The translations under genes and the position numbers were made by a program. Below, piece by piece: positions 8,208 to 16,201 of a stretch of 28,383 nucleotides of DNA (position 1 is its first letter; every line of letters begins with the position of its first letter). The DNA lies in assembly GCA_035316885.1 (NCBI GenBank), contig DATHII010000177.1, positions 1 to 28,383 of the forward strand, given 5' to 3'. Source of the stretch: DASRTE01 sp035316885 (lineage in GTDB: Bacteria; Actinomycetota; Actinomycetes; Jiangellales; Jiangellaceae). Under the pieces are notes generated by a model. The model made no database searches. It was not told where the DNA came from and saw only the letters and a list, made by a program, of their open reading frames with translations.

Positions 8208-9335
8208 TCAGCGTCCAGTCCGCAGCCCGATGGTCGCGGTTGCCCTGCTCACCGACTTCGGCGCCCCCTCGGGCATGACGTCGGTGAGGAATCCGTAGGT
8301 CGAGGTCAGGTCGTCGTCGTCGTCCTTCAGCCCCTCCCACCACGTGACCAGGTCGGCCCATGCCGGCGCGGACTGCGACCCGCCGAAGTGCCGGACCGAC
8401 AGTCCTGCGCACAGGGTGGCGAACCGCATCCGCATCTCCAGCGGCCAACCGGCGAGGCTGCCGGTGACGAAGCCGGCGACGAACACGTCGCCCGCCCCCG
8501 TCGGGTCGAGGCTCTCGGTGGCCAGCGCCGGCACATGCGCCGTCTCGCCCGTCCCGGCGTCGGTGGCGATGGCACCGGCCGCCCCCATCGTCACGACGGC
8601 CACCGGCACCCGCTCGGCCAGCACCGCGAGCGCGGCCTCCGGGCTGTCAGTCTGGGTGTAGGCCATGGCCTCGACCGCATTGGGGAGGAAGGCGTCGACA
8701 TCGTCCAGCCGCCGCAACGTCTCCGCTGCCCACGCCTGCGACGGGTCCCAGCCCACATCGGCGAAGACCATGGCGCCGTCCCTGCGCGCCAGCAGCGGCC
8801 ACTCGGCCGGCTCGTCTCCGAGCGAGGTGACCACGGCGCGGCAGGGCGGTGGCGTCCCGACAAAGTCGTCCAGCGGGACGGGCGGCGGGTGCCCGTGCGT
8901 GACCAGGGCACGGTCGCGCGCGTAGGCCATGGAGATCGTCACCGGGGAGTGCCAACCGGGAAACCGTCGCGACGCCGAGAGGTCGATGCCTTCCTGCTCG
9001 TCGAGCAACTGCCAGCAGAAGTCGCCGTACACGTCTGCGCCGAACGGCGAGGCCAGAGCCGTGCGCAGCCCGAGCCGGCTCAGCGCCACGGCGATGTTGG
9101 CCACGCCGCCGGGGCACGAGCCCATCCCCTCGGCCCACACCTCCGTGCCGACCTCGGGCGGCGTGGGCAGATCGGTGAAGATGATGTCGAGGAAGACCGT
9201 CCCTGCACAGAACACGTCTACCGCGGGCGACCTGCGCCCGCGGGAGCCCGCCAGTGGGTCATGTTCCAGCGTCCGGCCCGCCGTGCCGGCCATGGCCGGC
9301 CGACCCGTGGCCTCGCGCTGACCCGGTGCCGCCAC
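8208..9335 (-). CDS. PfkB-family carbohydrate kinase
   Basis: A ribokinase/PfkB-fold kinase, ATP-dependent, for a sugar or nucleoside hydroxyl. The N-terminal strand is VFCAGTVFLD, the first PfkB signature region is CPGGVANIAVALSRLG (about residues 74-89), and the second is DPTGAGDVFVAGF with the catalytic Asp in GAGD (about 280-283). The frame is open back to GTG 9467, but that part is low-complexity and covers the promoter region. I prefer GTG 9335 (375 aa) because GGAGGAGAG (9353-9345) precedes it by 9 nt. This still leaves about 38 residues before the fold, so GTG 9215 is another option. The C-terminus has an acidic KDDDDD patch and a tail beyond the usual kinase end. It is first in the transporter operon and divergent from the DeoR-type gene, so it probably phosphorylates the imported sugar. 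Exact substrate is unknown. Confidence 0.88.
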   Translation of the reverse strand: MAAPGQREATGRPAMAGTAGRTLEHDPLAGSRGRRSPAVDVFCAGTVFLDIIFTDLPTPPEVGTEVWAEGMGSCPGGVANIAVALSRLGLRTALASPFGADVYGDFCWQLLDEQEGIDLSASRRFPGWHSPVTISMAYARDRALVTHGHPPPVPLDDFVGTPPPCRAVVTSLGDEPAEWPLLARRDGAMVFADVGWDPSQAWAAETLRRLDDVDAFLPNAVEAMAYTQTDSPEAALAVLAERVPVAVVTMGAAGAIATDAGTGETAHVPALATESLDPTGAGDVFVAGFVTGSLAGWPLEMRMRFATLCAGLSVRHFGGSQSAPAWADLVTWWEGLKDDDDDLTSTYGFLTDVMPEGAPKSVSRATATIGLRTGR

Positions 9336-9344
9336 CGGTGCCGC

Positions 9345-9353
9345 CTCTCCTCC
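9345..9353 (-). promoter_or_regulatory. Shine-Dalgarno deciding the kinase start
   Basis: GGAGGAGAG on the minus strand, 9 nt before GTG 9335, is the only strong ribosome-binding sequence upstream of the PfkB fold. Confidence 0.55.
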
Positions 9354-9377
9354 GCTTGGCGATTCTGAGCGGTCCTG

Positions 9378-9407
9378 AACATAGTTGACCGGATGCTGCC
9401 CTGTCGA
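9378..9407 (-). promoter_or_regulatory. Putative promoter of the kinase-ABC transporter operon
   Basis: On the minus strand TCGACA (9407-9402) and TATGTT (9383-9378) are separated by 18 nt, resembling a housekeeping-sigma promoter. Transcription would begin near 9370, giving a leader of about 35 nt to GTG 9335. Assigned by pattern only. Confidence 0.4.
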
Positions 9408-9454
9408 GCCTTCCGATCCTGCGAGTCTCCCGTCACTGTAGCCAGGATTCGAGT

Positions 9455-9484
9455 CAGTTTCGCTCACTGGTGTGAGCGTTTCTG
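9455..9484. promoter_or_regulatory. 30-bp dyad operator in the kinase/deoR divergent region
   Basis: An interrupted palindrome with outer arms CAG/CTG (9455-9457, 9482-9484) and perfect inner arms CGCTCAC/GTGAGCG (9461-9467, 9472-9478) around TGGT. The right part, TGAGCGTTTCTG, recurs exactly at 4982-4993 upstream of a PIG-L gene. Its place between divergent genes, just ahead of the DeoR-family start, suggests a binding site for that regulator. Confidence 0.6.
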
Positions 9485-9489
9485 AGTGC

Positions 9490-9495
9490 TATCGT
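9490..9495 (+). promoter_or_regulatory. Possible -10 element of a leaderless deoR-type transcript
   Basis: TATCGT lies 7 nt before ATG 9503, and no Shine-Dalgarno is visible before that ATG. This arrangement fits leaderless transcription, which is common in actinobacteria. The 30-bp dyad would cover its -35 region, allowing autorepression. Confidence 0.3.
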
Positions 9496-9502
9496 GACGG
9501 CC

Positions 9503-10255
9503 ATGCTCGCCGAACAGCGGCGTCAGGAGATCCTCCGGATGCTCCGCGCGGAGGGTGCGCTGGCCGCTGCATCCGTTGCCGAACGGCTGGGCGTCAGCCC
9601 GGCCACCGTCCGTCGCGACATCTCGCTGCTCGACCGTGACGGACGGCTGCAGCGCGTCCACGGCGGCGCGCTGCTCGGCGAGGCAACCGAGCCGTCCTTC
9701 TACGACGTCGCGGTGACCCGCCCGGAATCCAAGGACCGGATCGCGCGGCGTGCCGCCGCCCTGGTGCCCGACGGGGCAGTGGTCCTGTGCGACATCGGCA
9801 CCTCGGTCCACCGCGTCGTCGCGCATCTGCACGGGCGACGGCTGACGGTGGTGACAAGCAACCTCGCGGTGTACGAAGAGCTCATCGACGACGGGGACAT
9901 CGAACTGGTTCTCCTCGGTGGCCAGGTCCGCCGCAACTACCGCTCGATGGTCGGCTTCCTGACCGAGGAGGCCCTGACCCAGGTCAACGCCGACCTGCTC
10001 TTCCTCGGCACCAGCGGGGTCCGCGCCGACGGTTCGGTCATGGACACGACGACCGTCGAGGTCCCGGTCAAGCGGGCCATGCTGCGCGCCGCCGATCACA
10101 CGGTGCTGCTCGCCGACGGCTCGAAGTTCCCGGGCACCGGGCTCGCCCGCGTGTGCGGGCCCGAGAGCCTGCACACGGTGGTGACCGACGCGGACGCCGA
10201 CCCCGCCACGTTGAAGGCGTTCCGCGACACGGGTGTGGAGGTGATCGCCGGATGA
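9503..10255 (+). CDS. DeoR/GlpR-family transcriptional regulator of sugar metabolism
   Basis: A 250-aa repressor-type protein. The N-terminal DeoR helix-turn-helix is textbook: LAEQRRQEILRML, then VAERLGVSPATVRRDISLLD and a wing ending in RVHGGALLG. The C-terminal sensor domain (DeoRC, isomerase-like fold) carries VVTSNLAVYEEL and LGTSGVRADG; members bind phosphorylated sugars. ATG 9503 matches the usual family N-terminus better than GTG 9494. It ends in an ATGA overlap with the GH4 gene, so the two are co-translated. It likely controls its own operon, the divergent kinase-transporter operon and perhaps the PIG-L genes; the effector is probably a sugar phosphate made by the kinase. Confidence 0.92.
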   Translation: MLAEQRRQEILRMLRAEGALAAASVAERLGVSPATVRRDISLLDRDGRLQRVHGGALLGEATEPSFYDVAVTRPESKDRIARRAAALVPDGAVVLCDIGTSVHRVVAHLHGRRLTVVTSNLAVYEELIDDGDIELVLLGGQVRRNYRSMVGFLTEEALTQVNADLLFLGTSGVRADGSVMDTTTVEVPVKRAMLRAADHTVLLADGSKFPGTGLARVCGPESLHTVVTDADADPATLKAFRDTGVEVIAG

Positions 10256-11595
10256 GGCTCACGGTCGTCGGCGGCGGCGGCTTCCGGGTGCCACTCGTCT
10301 ACGGAGCATTGCTGGACGAGTCGGCCAACCCCCGGGTAGACGACGTCGTGCTGCACGACGTCGACCCCGGCCGGCTGGCGGTCATCACCGACGTCCTGGA
10401 GCAGATGGCGGCCACTGCAGAACAGGCGCCGAAGGTGACGGCGACGACCGATCTCGACGACGCGGTCCGCGGCACCGACTTCGTGTTCTCCGCGGTGCGC
10501 GTCGGAGGGCTCGCCGGACGGGTCGCCGACGAACGGGTGGCCCTCAGTCTCGGAATCCTCGGGCAGGAGACCACGGGACCGGGCGGAGTCGCCTACGGCC
10601 TCCGTACGGTGCCCGTGGCGATGCGGATCGCCGAGCGCGTGCAGGCGGTGGCGCCGACGGCCTGGGTCATCAACTTCACCAACCCCGCCGGCCTCGTGAC
10701 CGAGGCTATGTCGCGTGTGCTCGGCGACCGCGTCATCGGCATCTGCGACTCGCCGATAGGGATGTGCCGGCGTGCCGCACGCGCGCTCGGCGTCGCGCCT
10801 GAGCATGCCTGGTTCGACTACGTGGGCCTCAATCACATGGGTTGGCTGCGGTCGGTTCAGGTGGGCGGCCGCGACGAGCTGCCCCGCTTGCTCGGTGACG
10901 ACGCGCTGCTCGCCTCCTTCGAGGAGGGCCGCTTGTTCGGCGGCGACTGGCTGCGCGCGCTGGGTGCGATCCCGAACGAGTACCTCTGGTACTGGTACTT
11001 CCACCGCGAGGCCGTCCAGGCCATCCGCCACGACGGGCAGACCCGGGGCGGCTTCCTGCATGCGCAGCAGCAGCGGTTCTACGACACCGTCGGCGCCGGC
11101 CCGGCCGGCGCGTTGGCCGAGTGGCGGCGTGTGCGGCACGAACGCGACGCGTCGTACATGGCCGAGAGCCGGCCCGACGGCACGACCGACGTGCGCGACA
11201 AGGACGACGTCGAAGGCGGCGGGTACGAGCGCGTCGCCCTGTCGATCATGGCCGCCATCGCTCGCGACGAACGGTCCGTCCACATCCTCGACGTCCGCAA
11301 CCGGGGAGCGGTACCAGGGCTGGACGCGCTCGCAGTGGTCGAGGTGCCCTGCCTGGTCGACGGCAACGGCGCCCACCCGGTCGCCGCCGGCCCTGTCGAG
11401 GAACACCAGCTGGGACTCATGCAGACGATGAAGGCCGTCGAGCGCGAGACGATCGCGGCGGCGCTGGCGGGTTCGCGGGAGGGTGCCCTGCGGGCGTTCG
11501 CGATGCACCCGATGGTCGACTCCGTCGACATCGCCCGCACGTTGCTCGACGGGTACGTCCGCGCGGTGCCCGAACTGTCCGCCGTGCTGCGCTGA
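10252..11595 (+). CDS. Glycoside hydrolase family 4, 6-phospho-beta-glucosidase-like
   Basis: A 447-aa member of GH4, enzymes that cleave glycosides by an NAD+- and metal-dependent oxidation-elimination route in the cytoplasm. The N-terminal Rossmann motif is VVGGGGF (about residues 5-11). Then come NFTNPAG (141-147), the metal-site region GICDSP with Cys165, and LNHMGW with His195, followed by IPNEYLWYWYF (240-250), typical of the phospho-beta-glucosidase branch. Classic members have CNVP where this one has CDSP, so the subgroup is uncertain. ATG 10252 overlaps the deoR-type stop (ATGA). No PTS gene is nearby, so any phosphorylated substrate would have to come from the linked PfkB kinase; activity on a non-phosphorylated glycoside is also possible. 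Confidence 0.85.
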   Translation: MRLTVVGGGGFRVPLVYGALLDESANPRVDDVVLHDVDPGRLAVITDVLEQMAATAEQAPKVTATTDLDDAVRGTDFVFSAVRVGGLAGRVADERVALSLGILGQETTGPGGVAYGLRTVPVAMRIAERVQAVAPTAWVINFTNPAGLVTEAMSRVLGDRVIGICDSPIGMCRRAARALGVAPEHAWFDYVGLNHMGWLRSVQVGGRDELPRLLGDDALLASFEEGRLFGGDWLRALGAIPNEYLWYWYFHREAVQAIRHDGQTRGGFLHAQQQRFYDTVGAGPAGALAEWRRVRHERDASYMAESRPDGTTDVRDKDDVEGGGYERVALSIMAAIARDERSVHILDVRNRGAVPGLDALAVVEVPCLVDGNGAHPVAAGPVEEHQLGLMQTMKAVERETIAAALAGSREGALRAFAMHPMVDSVDIARTLLDGYVRAVPELSAVLR

Positions 11596-11610
11596 GGGCC
11601 GAAGCCGGCG

Positions 11611-12123
11611 TCACGCGATCCGGTCGACGATGCCGCGCAGGTAGCGCGCCTGTCCGGCGTGCTGAAGGTTGTCGCTCAGCACGCTAACCAGCCGCACCCC
11701 GACCGTGACCGGTGGGTCGTAGGAGCGGTCGGCGATCCGGTCGAGCTCGTCGCCGTCCAGCGTGGCGAGGTACTCGGCGGTCCGTGCCGCCACGGCCCCG
11801 TGGTACCCGATCAGCGCTTGCGGACCGGCCGGCCGCACGGCGGCGACCTGCGCGGGGGTATGGCCGTAGCCGGTGTCATCCGGGTCCGCGGACATGCCGA
11901 GCCGGCGGGCCCAGCCGTCCACGATCCAGGCTTGGTCACGCCCCGCCAGCTGGGACACGTGGTGATCCTGGATGCGGGTCAGGTGCCACACCAGCCAGGC
12001 GATCGAGTTCGCGTCGGGATCGGGCCGAAAGGCCAGTCCGTCAGCGCCGAGGCCGTCGGCCGCATGGCGCACGATCTCGGCGATCCTGCCGTAGGCCTCC
12101 ACCATGATCTCTCGTCCTTGCAC
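11611..12123 (-). CDS. DinB-superfamily protein
   Basis: A 170-aa protein with the DinB four-helix fold pattern. The helix WLVWHLTRIQDHH supplies histidines at about residues 47 and 54-55, and NLQHAGQARYLRG supplies the third at about 155, the likely metal site. This family includes thiol (mycothiol/bacillithiol)-dependent transferases and many uncharacterised actinobacterial proteins; the reaction here is unknown. The GTG start at 12123 has GAGGAGG 5 nt upstream, preferred to the internal ATG six codons later. It lies 39 bp downstream of smc on the same strand and converges with the GH4 gene over 15 bp. Confidence 0.8.
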   Translation of the reverse strand: MQGREIMVEAYGRIAEIVRHAADGLGADGLAFRPDPDANSIAWLVWHLTRIQDHHVSQLAGRDQAWIVDGWARRLGMSADPDDTGYGHTPAQVAAVRPAGPQALIGYHGAVAARTAEYLATLDGDELDRIADRSYDPPVTVGVRLVSVLSDNLQHAGQARYLRGIVDRIA

Positions 12124-12162
12124 AGGTTCCTCCTCGCTTCTGGTCGTCGCGGCGCCGGCCTG

Positions 12163-15100
12163 TCAGGCGGGTTCGGCCTCACGGATGCGCTGGCTGATGA
12201 CGGCGGTGACGCCGTCGCCGCGCATCGATACGCCGTAGAGCGCGTCGGCGACCTCCATGGTCCGCTTCTGGTGGGTGATCACGATGAGCTGGCTGACCTC
12301 GCGCAACTCCTCGTAGATCTCCAACAGCCGGCCGAGGTTCACCTCGTCGAGTGCCGCCTCGACCTCGTCGAGAACGTAGAACGGGCTGGGCCTCGCCTTG
12401 AACAACGCGATCAGGAAGGCGACGGCGACCAGAGCCCGTTCGCCACCCGAGAGCAGCGACAGCCGTTTGATCTTCTTGCCCGGCGGACGGGCCTCGACGT
12501 CGATCCCGGTAGCGAGCATGTCGTCGGGCTCCGTGAGCACGAGCCGGCCCTCGCCGTCGGGGAAAAGGCGCGGGAACACCGCTGCGAACTCCCGGGCCGT
12601 GTCCTCGTAGGCCGACGCGAAGACCTGCTGGACCCGGTCGTCGACCTCGCGGACGATATCCAGCAGATCGCGGCGCGTGCGCTTGAGGTCTTCGAGTTGC
12701 TCGACCAGGAAGGCGTGGCGTTCCTCCAGAGCGGCGAACTCCTCGAGGGCCAGGGGGTTGACGCGGCCGAGCAAGGCCAGGGCCCGCTCGGCGGCGCGGG
12801 CGCGCTTGAGCTGTTCGTCGCGGACGTACGGGCCCGTGCGGGCCTCCCCTTCCGCATCCGCGACGGTGACCGGCAGGTGAGGGCCGTACTCGTCGGCCAA
12901 AGTGGCCGGGTCGACCCCCAACTCGTCCATGCCCTTCGTCTCGAGCTGCTCGACCCGCATCCGCTGCTCGGCCCGGGCCAGCTCGTCACGGTGGACGATG
13001 GAGGTGATCTCGTCGTGCTGACCGGACAGCCGGCGGACCTCGCCGCGGATCCGCACGAGCTCCTGCTCGCCCGCGGCGCGTTCCCGCTCGACGGTCGCCC
13101 GCTCGGCCGCCGCCAACTCGAGAGAGCGCTCGAGCCGGTCGAGCAGCACAGCCGCGCCACGCGCGACTGCGTCTGCCGTCGCGGCCTGGCGCACACGGCG
13201 CTGCGCCTGGGCGACCGCGAGCGCACGCGCCTCGTGCTCGCTGCGCGCCGCCCGCTCCAGGGTCTCGGCCCGGCCGGCGAGCGCCCGTACCCGTTCCTCC
13301 CCCGTGCGCAGTGCCAGCCTCGCCTCGGTCTCGGCGTGGCGGGCCTCGCGCGCTGCTTCGGCCAGCCGGTCGCGGTGCTCCGTGGACGGCTCTGCATCGG
13401 TGTCGCCGGCCTGCTCGGCAGCCGCCAGGCGCTCCTCGAGCTCTGCCAGCCCGGCGAGGTCACGGTCGCGCGCGGCCGCGGCCTCGGCCACCGCCGCCGC
13501 CAGCCGGTCGGCCTCGGCTCCGGCCGCACGCCCTGCATGGCCGAGCTCGCCGAGCTGCTCGGCCACGGCGGACAGCTCGGCGTCGGACTCATGCAGCCTG
13601 GCCAGCGCCGCCGCGACCTGCGCAGCCGCCTCGTCGCGCCGCCGGGCGGCGGCGACCGATCGGCGGCCGAGGTCCTCAGCCCGCGCTGCAGCCGCGGCCA
13701 ACCGGTCGGCGGCCTCGTCGGCGGCAACCTGGACTTCCAACAGGCTCGGCGCTCCGGCAGAGCCTCCGTGGGCCACGCCACGCCCGAGCAGATCGCCCTC
13801 CGGCGTGACGGCCACCAGTTCGGGCAGCTCGGCGACCAGGGCACGGGCCGCCGGCATGTCGTCGACCACGACGATGCCGCGCAGCAGGCTGGTCAGCGCC
13901 GGTCGGATCTCGGCGGGTGCAGTGATCAGGTCGACGACGTAACGCAGTCCGGCCGGAAGGGTCGTCCACTCCCCCGGGTCGTTGTATGGCGCCCCGCCCA
14001 CGAGCATCGCCGCGCGGCCGAGGTCGTCGTCGCGGAGCAAGCGCAGCGCGGCCACGGCGTCGTCGACCGATCCGACCGCCACGGCATCGGCGCAGACGCC
14101 CAGCGCGCTCGCCACAGCGGGCTCCCACCCCGGCTCGATGGTGAGCAGCGCCGCCACCGAGCCCAGGACTCCGCTGACGCGGTCCGAGGCCGCGAGCAGG
14201 CCCGCCGTGCCGTCGCGGCGGGCGAGGCCCATTTCCAGCGCTTCGCGCCGGGCCGCGAGGGCAGCGCGTTCGCGCTCGGCGGCGCGCTCGTCCTCCCGCA
14301 GGTCCGCCAGGGCCGCGTCGGAGTCGTCGAGCTCGCGTTGGAGCCGTTCGTGCTCGGCGTCGAGGCCCTGTTCGCCGACCGACAGCCCGGCGATGGTGGA
14401 CTCGAGCACCGTGAACTCACGTTCGGCCTCGGCGGCACGGCGGAGAGCATGCTCGCGGGCAGAGGTCAACCGTGCCAACTCGGCCTCGGCTGCAACGGCC
14501 CTCCGGCGCAGGCCCTCGACCTCGCCGGCCAGGCGGGCCAGGCCCTCACGCCGATCGGCCGCTGCCCGAGTGATCCCGGCCAGCCGGCGCTGTTCGGCTT
14601 CCCACGCCTGCTCGGCCTGCTGGCGACTCGCGACGGCTGCGTCGAGGGCATGCCGGGCCGAACCCGTCTGCGTGGCGAGCTCAGCCTCTTGCGCCCGGAC
14701 GGCTGCGGCATCTGCAGCGATCTCGTCCGGGTGAGGGCCCGACAGCCCATCGTCCGGCGCGGCGCCGAGGTGGCGGACCCGCTCGGTGGCCAGCGAGGCG
14801 GTTCCCCGCACCCGCTCACGCAGACCAGCCAGCCGGTACCAGGACTCCTGGGCCTGGGCCAGCCTCGGCGCCGTCTGCCGGGTGTCGGCCTCGAGGCGGG
14901 CCTCGGCCGACCGGGCTTCCTCGAGCGCCTCGGCCACACCTGCTTGCCGCCCGAGTAGTGCCGTCTCGTCGGCGACCTCCTGCTCGAGCACCGCACGCGC
15001 CTGGACAAGCTCGTCGGCGAGCAGGCGAAGCCGCGAGTCGCGCAGGTCTGCCTGGATGGTGCCGGCCCGACGTGCGATTTCCGCCTGCTTGCCCAGCGGA

Positions 15101-15708
15101 CCCAACTGGCGGCGGAGCTCGGCGGTGAGGTCCTGCACACGCGTCAGGTTGACCTGCATCGCCTCCAGCTTGCGCAGGGCCTTTTCCTTACGCTTGCGGT
15201 GCTTGAGCACGCCGGCGGCCTCCTCGACGAAGCCCCGCCGTTCCTCGGGCGTCGCCGTGAGGATCGAGTCGAGCTGGCCCTGGCCGACGACGACGTGCAT
15301 CTCCCGGCCGATGCCGGAGTCGGACAGTAGCTCCTGCACGTCGAGCAGGCGGCACGCCTGCCCGTTGATGCCGTACTCGGACCCACCGTTGCGGAACATC
15401 GTGCGCGAGAGCGTCACCTCGGGGTACTCGATCGGCAGCGCGCCGTCGGTGTTGTCGATGGTGAGCAGCACTTCGGCCCGGCCGAGGGGGGGCCGACCGG
15501 CAGTGCCGGCGAAGATGACGTCCTCCATCCGGCCGCCGCGCAGGCTCTTGGCGCCCTGCTCGCCCATGACCCAGGCCAACGCGTCGACGACGTTGGACTT
15601 GCCCGAGCCGTTGGGGCCGACGACACAGGTGATGCCGGGCTCGAAATGGAGTGTCGTCGACGAGGCGAAGGACTTGAACCCCCGCATGGTCAAGCTCTTC
15701 AGGTGCAC
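12163..15708 (-). CDS. smc: Chromosome segregation ATPase SMC
   Basis: A full-length 1181-aa SMC protein. The N-terminal ATPase half carries Walker A GPNGSGKS (31-38). Two long coiled-coil arms rich in Ala, Glu and Arg flank a hinge at about 505-660. The C-terminal half carries the ABC signature LSLLSGGERA (around 1084-1092) and Walker B FYVLDEVEAALD (about 1110-1121). It forms a V-shaped dimer that, with ScpA and ScpB (not in the window), loads on and organises the chromosome. The start is GTG 15708 and gives the conserved N-terminus HLKSLTMRGFKSF. It sits in the mutM-acyP-smc order usual for actinobacteria. ftsY, which commonly follows smc in related genomes, does not follow here. Confidence 0.98.
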   Translation of the reverse strand: MHLKSLTMRGFKSFASSTTLHFEPGITCVVGPNGSGKSNVVDALAWVMGEQGAKSLRGGRMEDVIFAGTAGRPPLGRAEVLLTIDNTDGALPIEYPEVTLSRTMFRNGGSEYGINGQACRLLDVQELLSDSGIGREMHVVVGQGQLDSILTATPEERRGFVEEAAGVLKHRKRKEKALRKLEAMQVNLTRVQDLTAELRRQLGPLGKQAEIARRAGTIQADLRDSRLRLLADELVQARAVLEQEVADETALLGRQAGVAEALEEARSAEARLEADTRQTAPRLAQAQESWYRLAGLRERVRGTASLATERVRHLGAAPDDGLSGPHPDEIAADAAAVRAQEAELATQTGSARHALDAAVASRQQAEQAWEAEQRRLAGITRAAADRREGLARLAGEVEGLRRRAVAAEAELARLTSAREHALRRAAEAEREFTVLESTIAGLSVGEQGLDAEHERLQRELDDSDAALADLREDERAAERERAALAARREALEMGLARRDGTAGLLAASDRVSGVLGSVAALLTIEPGWEPAVASALGVCADAVAVGSVDDAVAALRLLRDDDLGRAAMLVGGAPYNDPGEWTTLPAGLRYVVDLITAPAEIRPALTSLLRGIVVVDDMPAARALVAELPELVAVTPEGDLLGRGVAHGGSAGAPSLLEVQVAADEAADRLAAAAARAEDLGRRSVAAARRRDEAAAQVAAALARLHESDAELSAVAEQLGELGHAGRAAGAEADRLAAAVAEAAAARDRDLAGLAELEERLAAAEQAGDTDAEPSTEHRDRLAEAAREARHAETEARLALRTGEERVRALAGRAETLERAARSEHEARALAVAQAQRRVRQAATADAVARGAAVLLDRLERSLELAAAERATVERERAAGEQELVRIRGEVRRLSGQHDEITSIVHRDELARAEQRMRVEQLETKGMDELGVDPATLADEYGPHLPVTVADAEGEARTGPYVRDEQLKRARAAERALALLGRVNPLALEEFAALEERHAFLVEQLEDLKRTRRDLLDIVREVDDRVQQVFASAYEDTAREFAAVFPRLFPDGEGRLVLTEPDDMLATGIDVEARPPGKKIKRLSLLSGGERALVAVAFLIALFKARPSPFYVLDEVEAALDEVNLGRLLEIYEELREVSQLIVITHQKRTMEVADALYGVSMRGDGVTAVISQRIREAEPA

Positions 15709-15822
15709 GCGCGGAACTCTTCCGTGGGCCGGGCAGGACGGTCGGGGAAGCTACCCGCAGCGTACCCGCCGGGGCACGCGGCACCGGCCGAGCGGCGACC
15801 CGCCTGGACAGCGCGTGTCGCA

Positions 15823-15842
15823 GCGGCCGACAAACCGGCCGC
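15823..15842 (-). terminator. GC-rich hairpin between the small coiled-coil gene and smc
   Basis: A perfect 7-bp inverted repeat (GCGGCCG / CGGCCGC) with a 6-nt loop starts 5 nt after the small gene's stop codon. It lacks a T-run. It may end or attenuate transcription before smc. The rest of the gap to smc shows no clear promoter. Confidence 0.4.
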
Positions 15843-15847
15843 AGCCG

Positions 15848-16048
15848 TCAGGCCAGTACCGGCTCCGGCACGCTGACCTCGTCGAGCCCGACGGTCCGGC
15901 CGTCGATGATCTCGGCTAGCGAGTCGTTCTCGGCACGGAGCCGGAGCACCTCTGCTTCGAGGTCGAGCACACGCCGTTGCAGCCGCCTCACCTCGGTGAC
16001 GAGCCGGGGATCAGGACCGCCGACATAGCCGAGGAGCGCCTTCGCCAT
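15848..16048 (-). CDS. Small coiled-coil protein upstream of smc
   Basis: A 66-aa protein starting AKALLGYVGG, then a heptad-rich helix (RLQRRVLDLEAEVLRLRAEN) at about residues 20-48 that should form a short parallel coiled coil, and a hydrophilic tail. I know no function; similar short proteins of unknown role occur in actinobacteria. The frame extends upstream to 16171, but ATG 16048 is chosen because GGAGG lies about 12 nt before it and the upstream part is Arg/Pro-rich and featureless. Its place directly before smc hints at a chromosome or envelope role, which is inference only. Confidence 0.65.
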   Translation of the reverse strand: MAKALLGYVGGPDPRLVTEVRRLQRRVLDLEAEVLRLRAENDSLAEIIDGRTVGLDEVSVPEPVLA

Positions 16049-16201
16049 TACAGATTTCCTCCACGGTGCATGCGGGAGTTCGACAGGGCAGACCGCCCTC
16101 ACCGTCGACCGGGGCGTCGAGCCGCTGCCTCCCAGGGTGTCACCGTCTCGCGGGCCGGTCAATAGTGTCACGGCCGCGTCACGATCATTGCGCAGCGCTT
16201 C

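Noticed and set aside
6779..8278. 499-codon plus-strand open frame
   Set aside because: Antisense to the solute-binding protein gene, which has a lipobox, Shine-Dalgarno and family motifs.
9336..9467. N-terminal extension of the kinase to GTG 9467
   Set aside because: The residues are low-complexity, there is no ribosome binding site, and the region holds the likely promoter and part of the dyad operator.
11659..14958. 1099-codon plus-strand open frame
   Set aside because: Antisense to smc and the DinB gene. The composition mirrors the smc coiled coil and no domain is visible.
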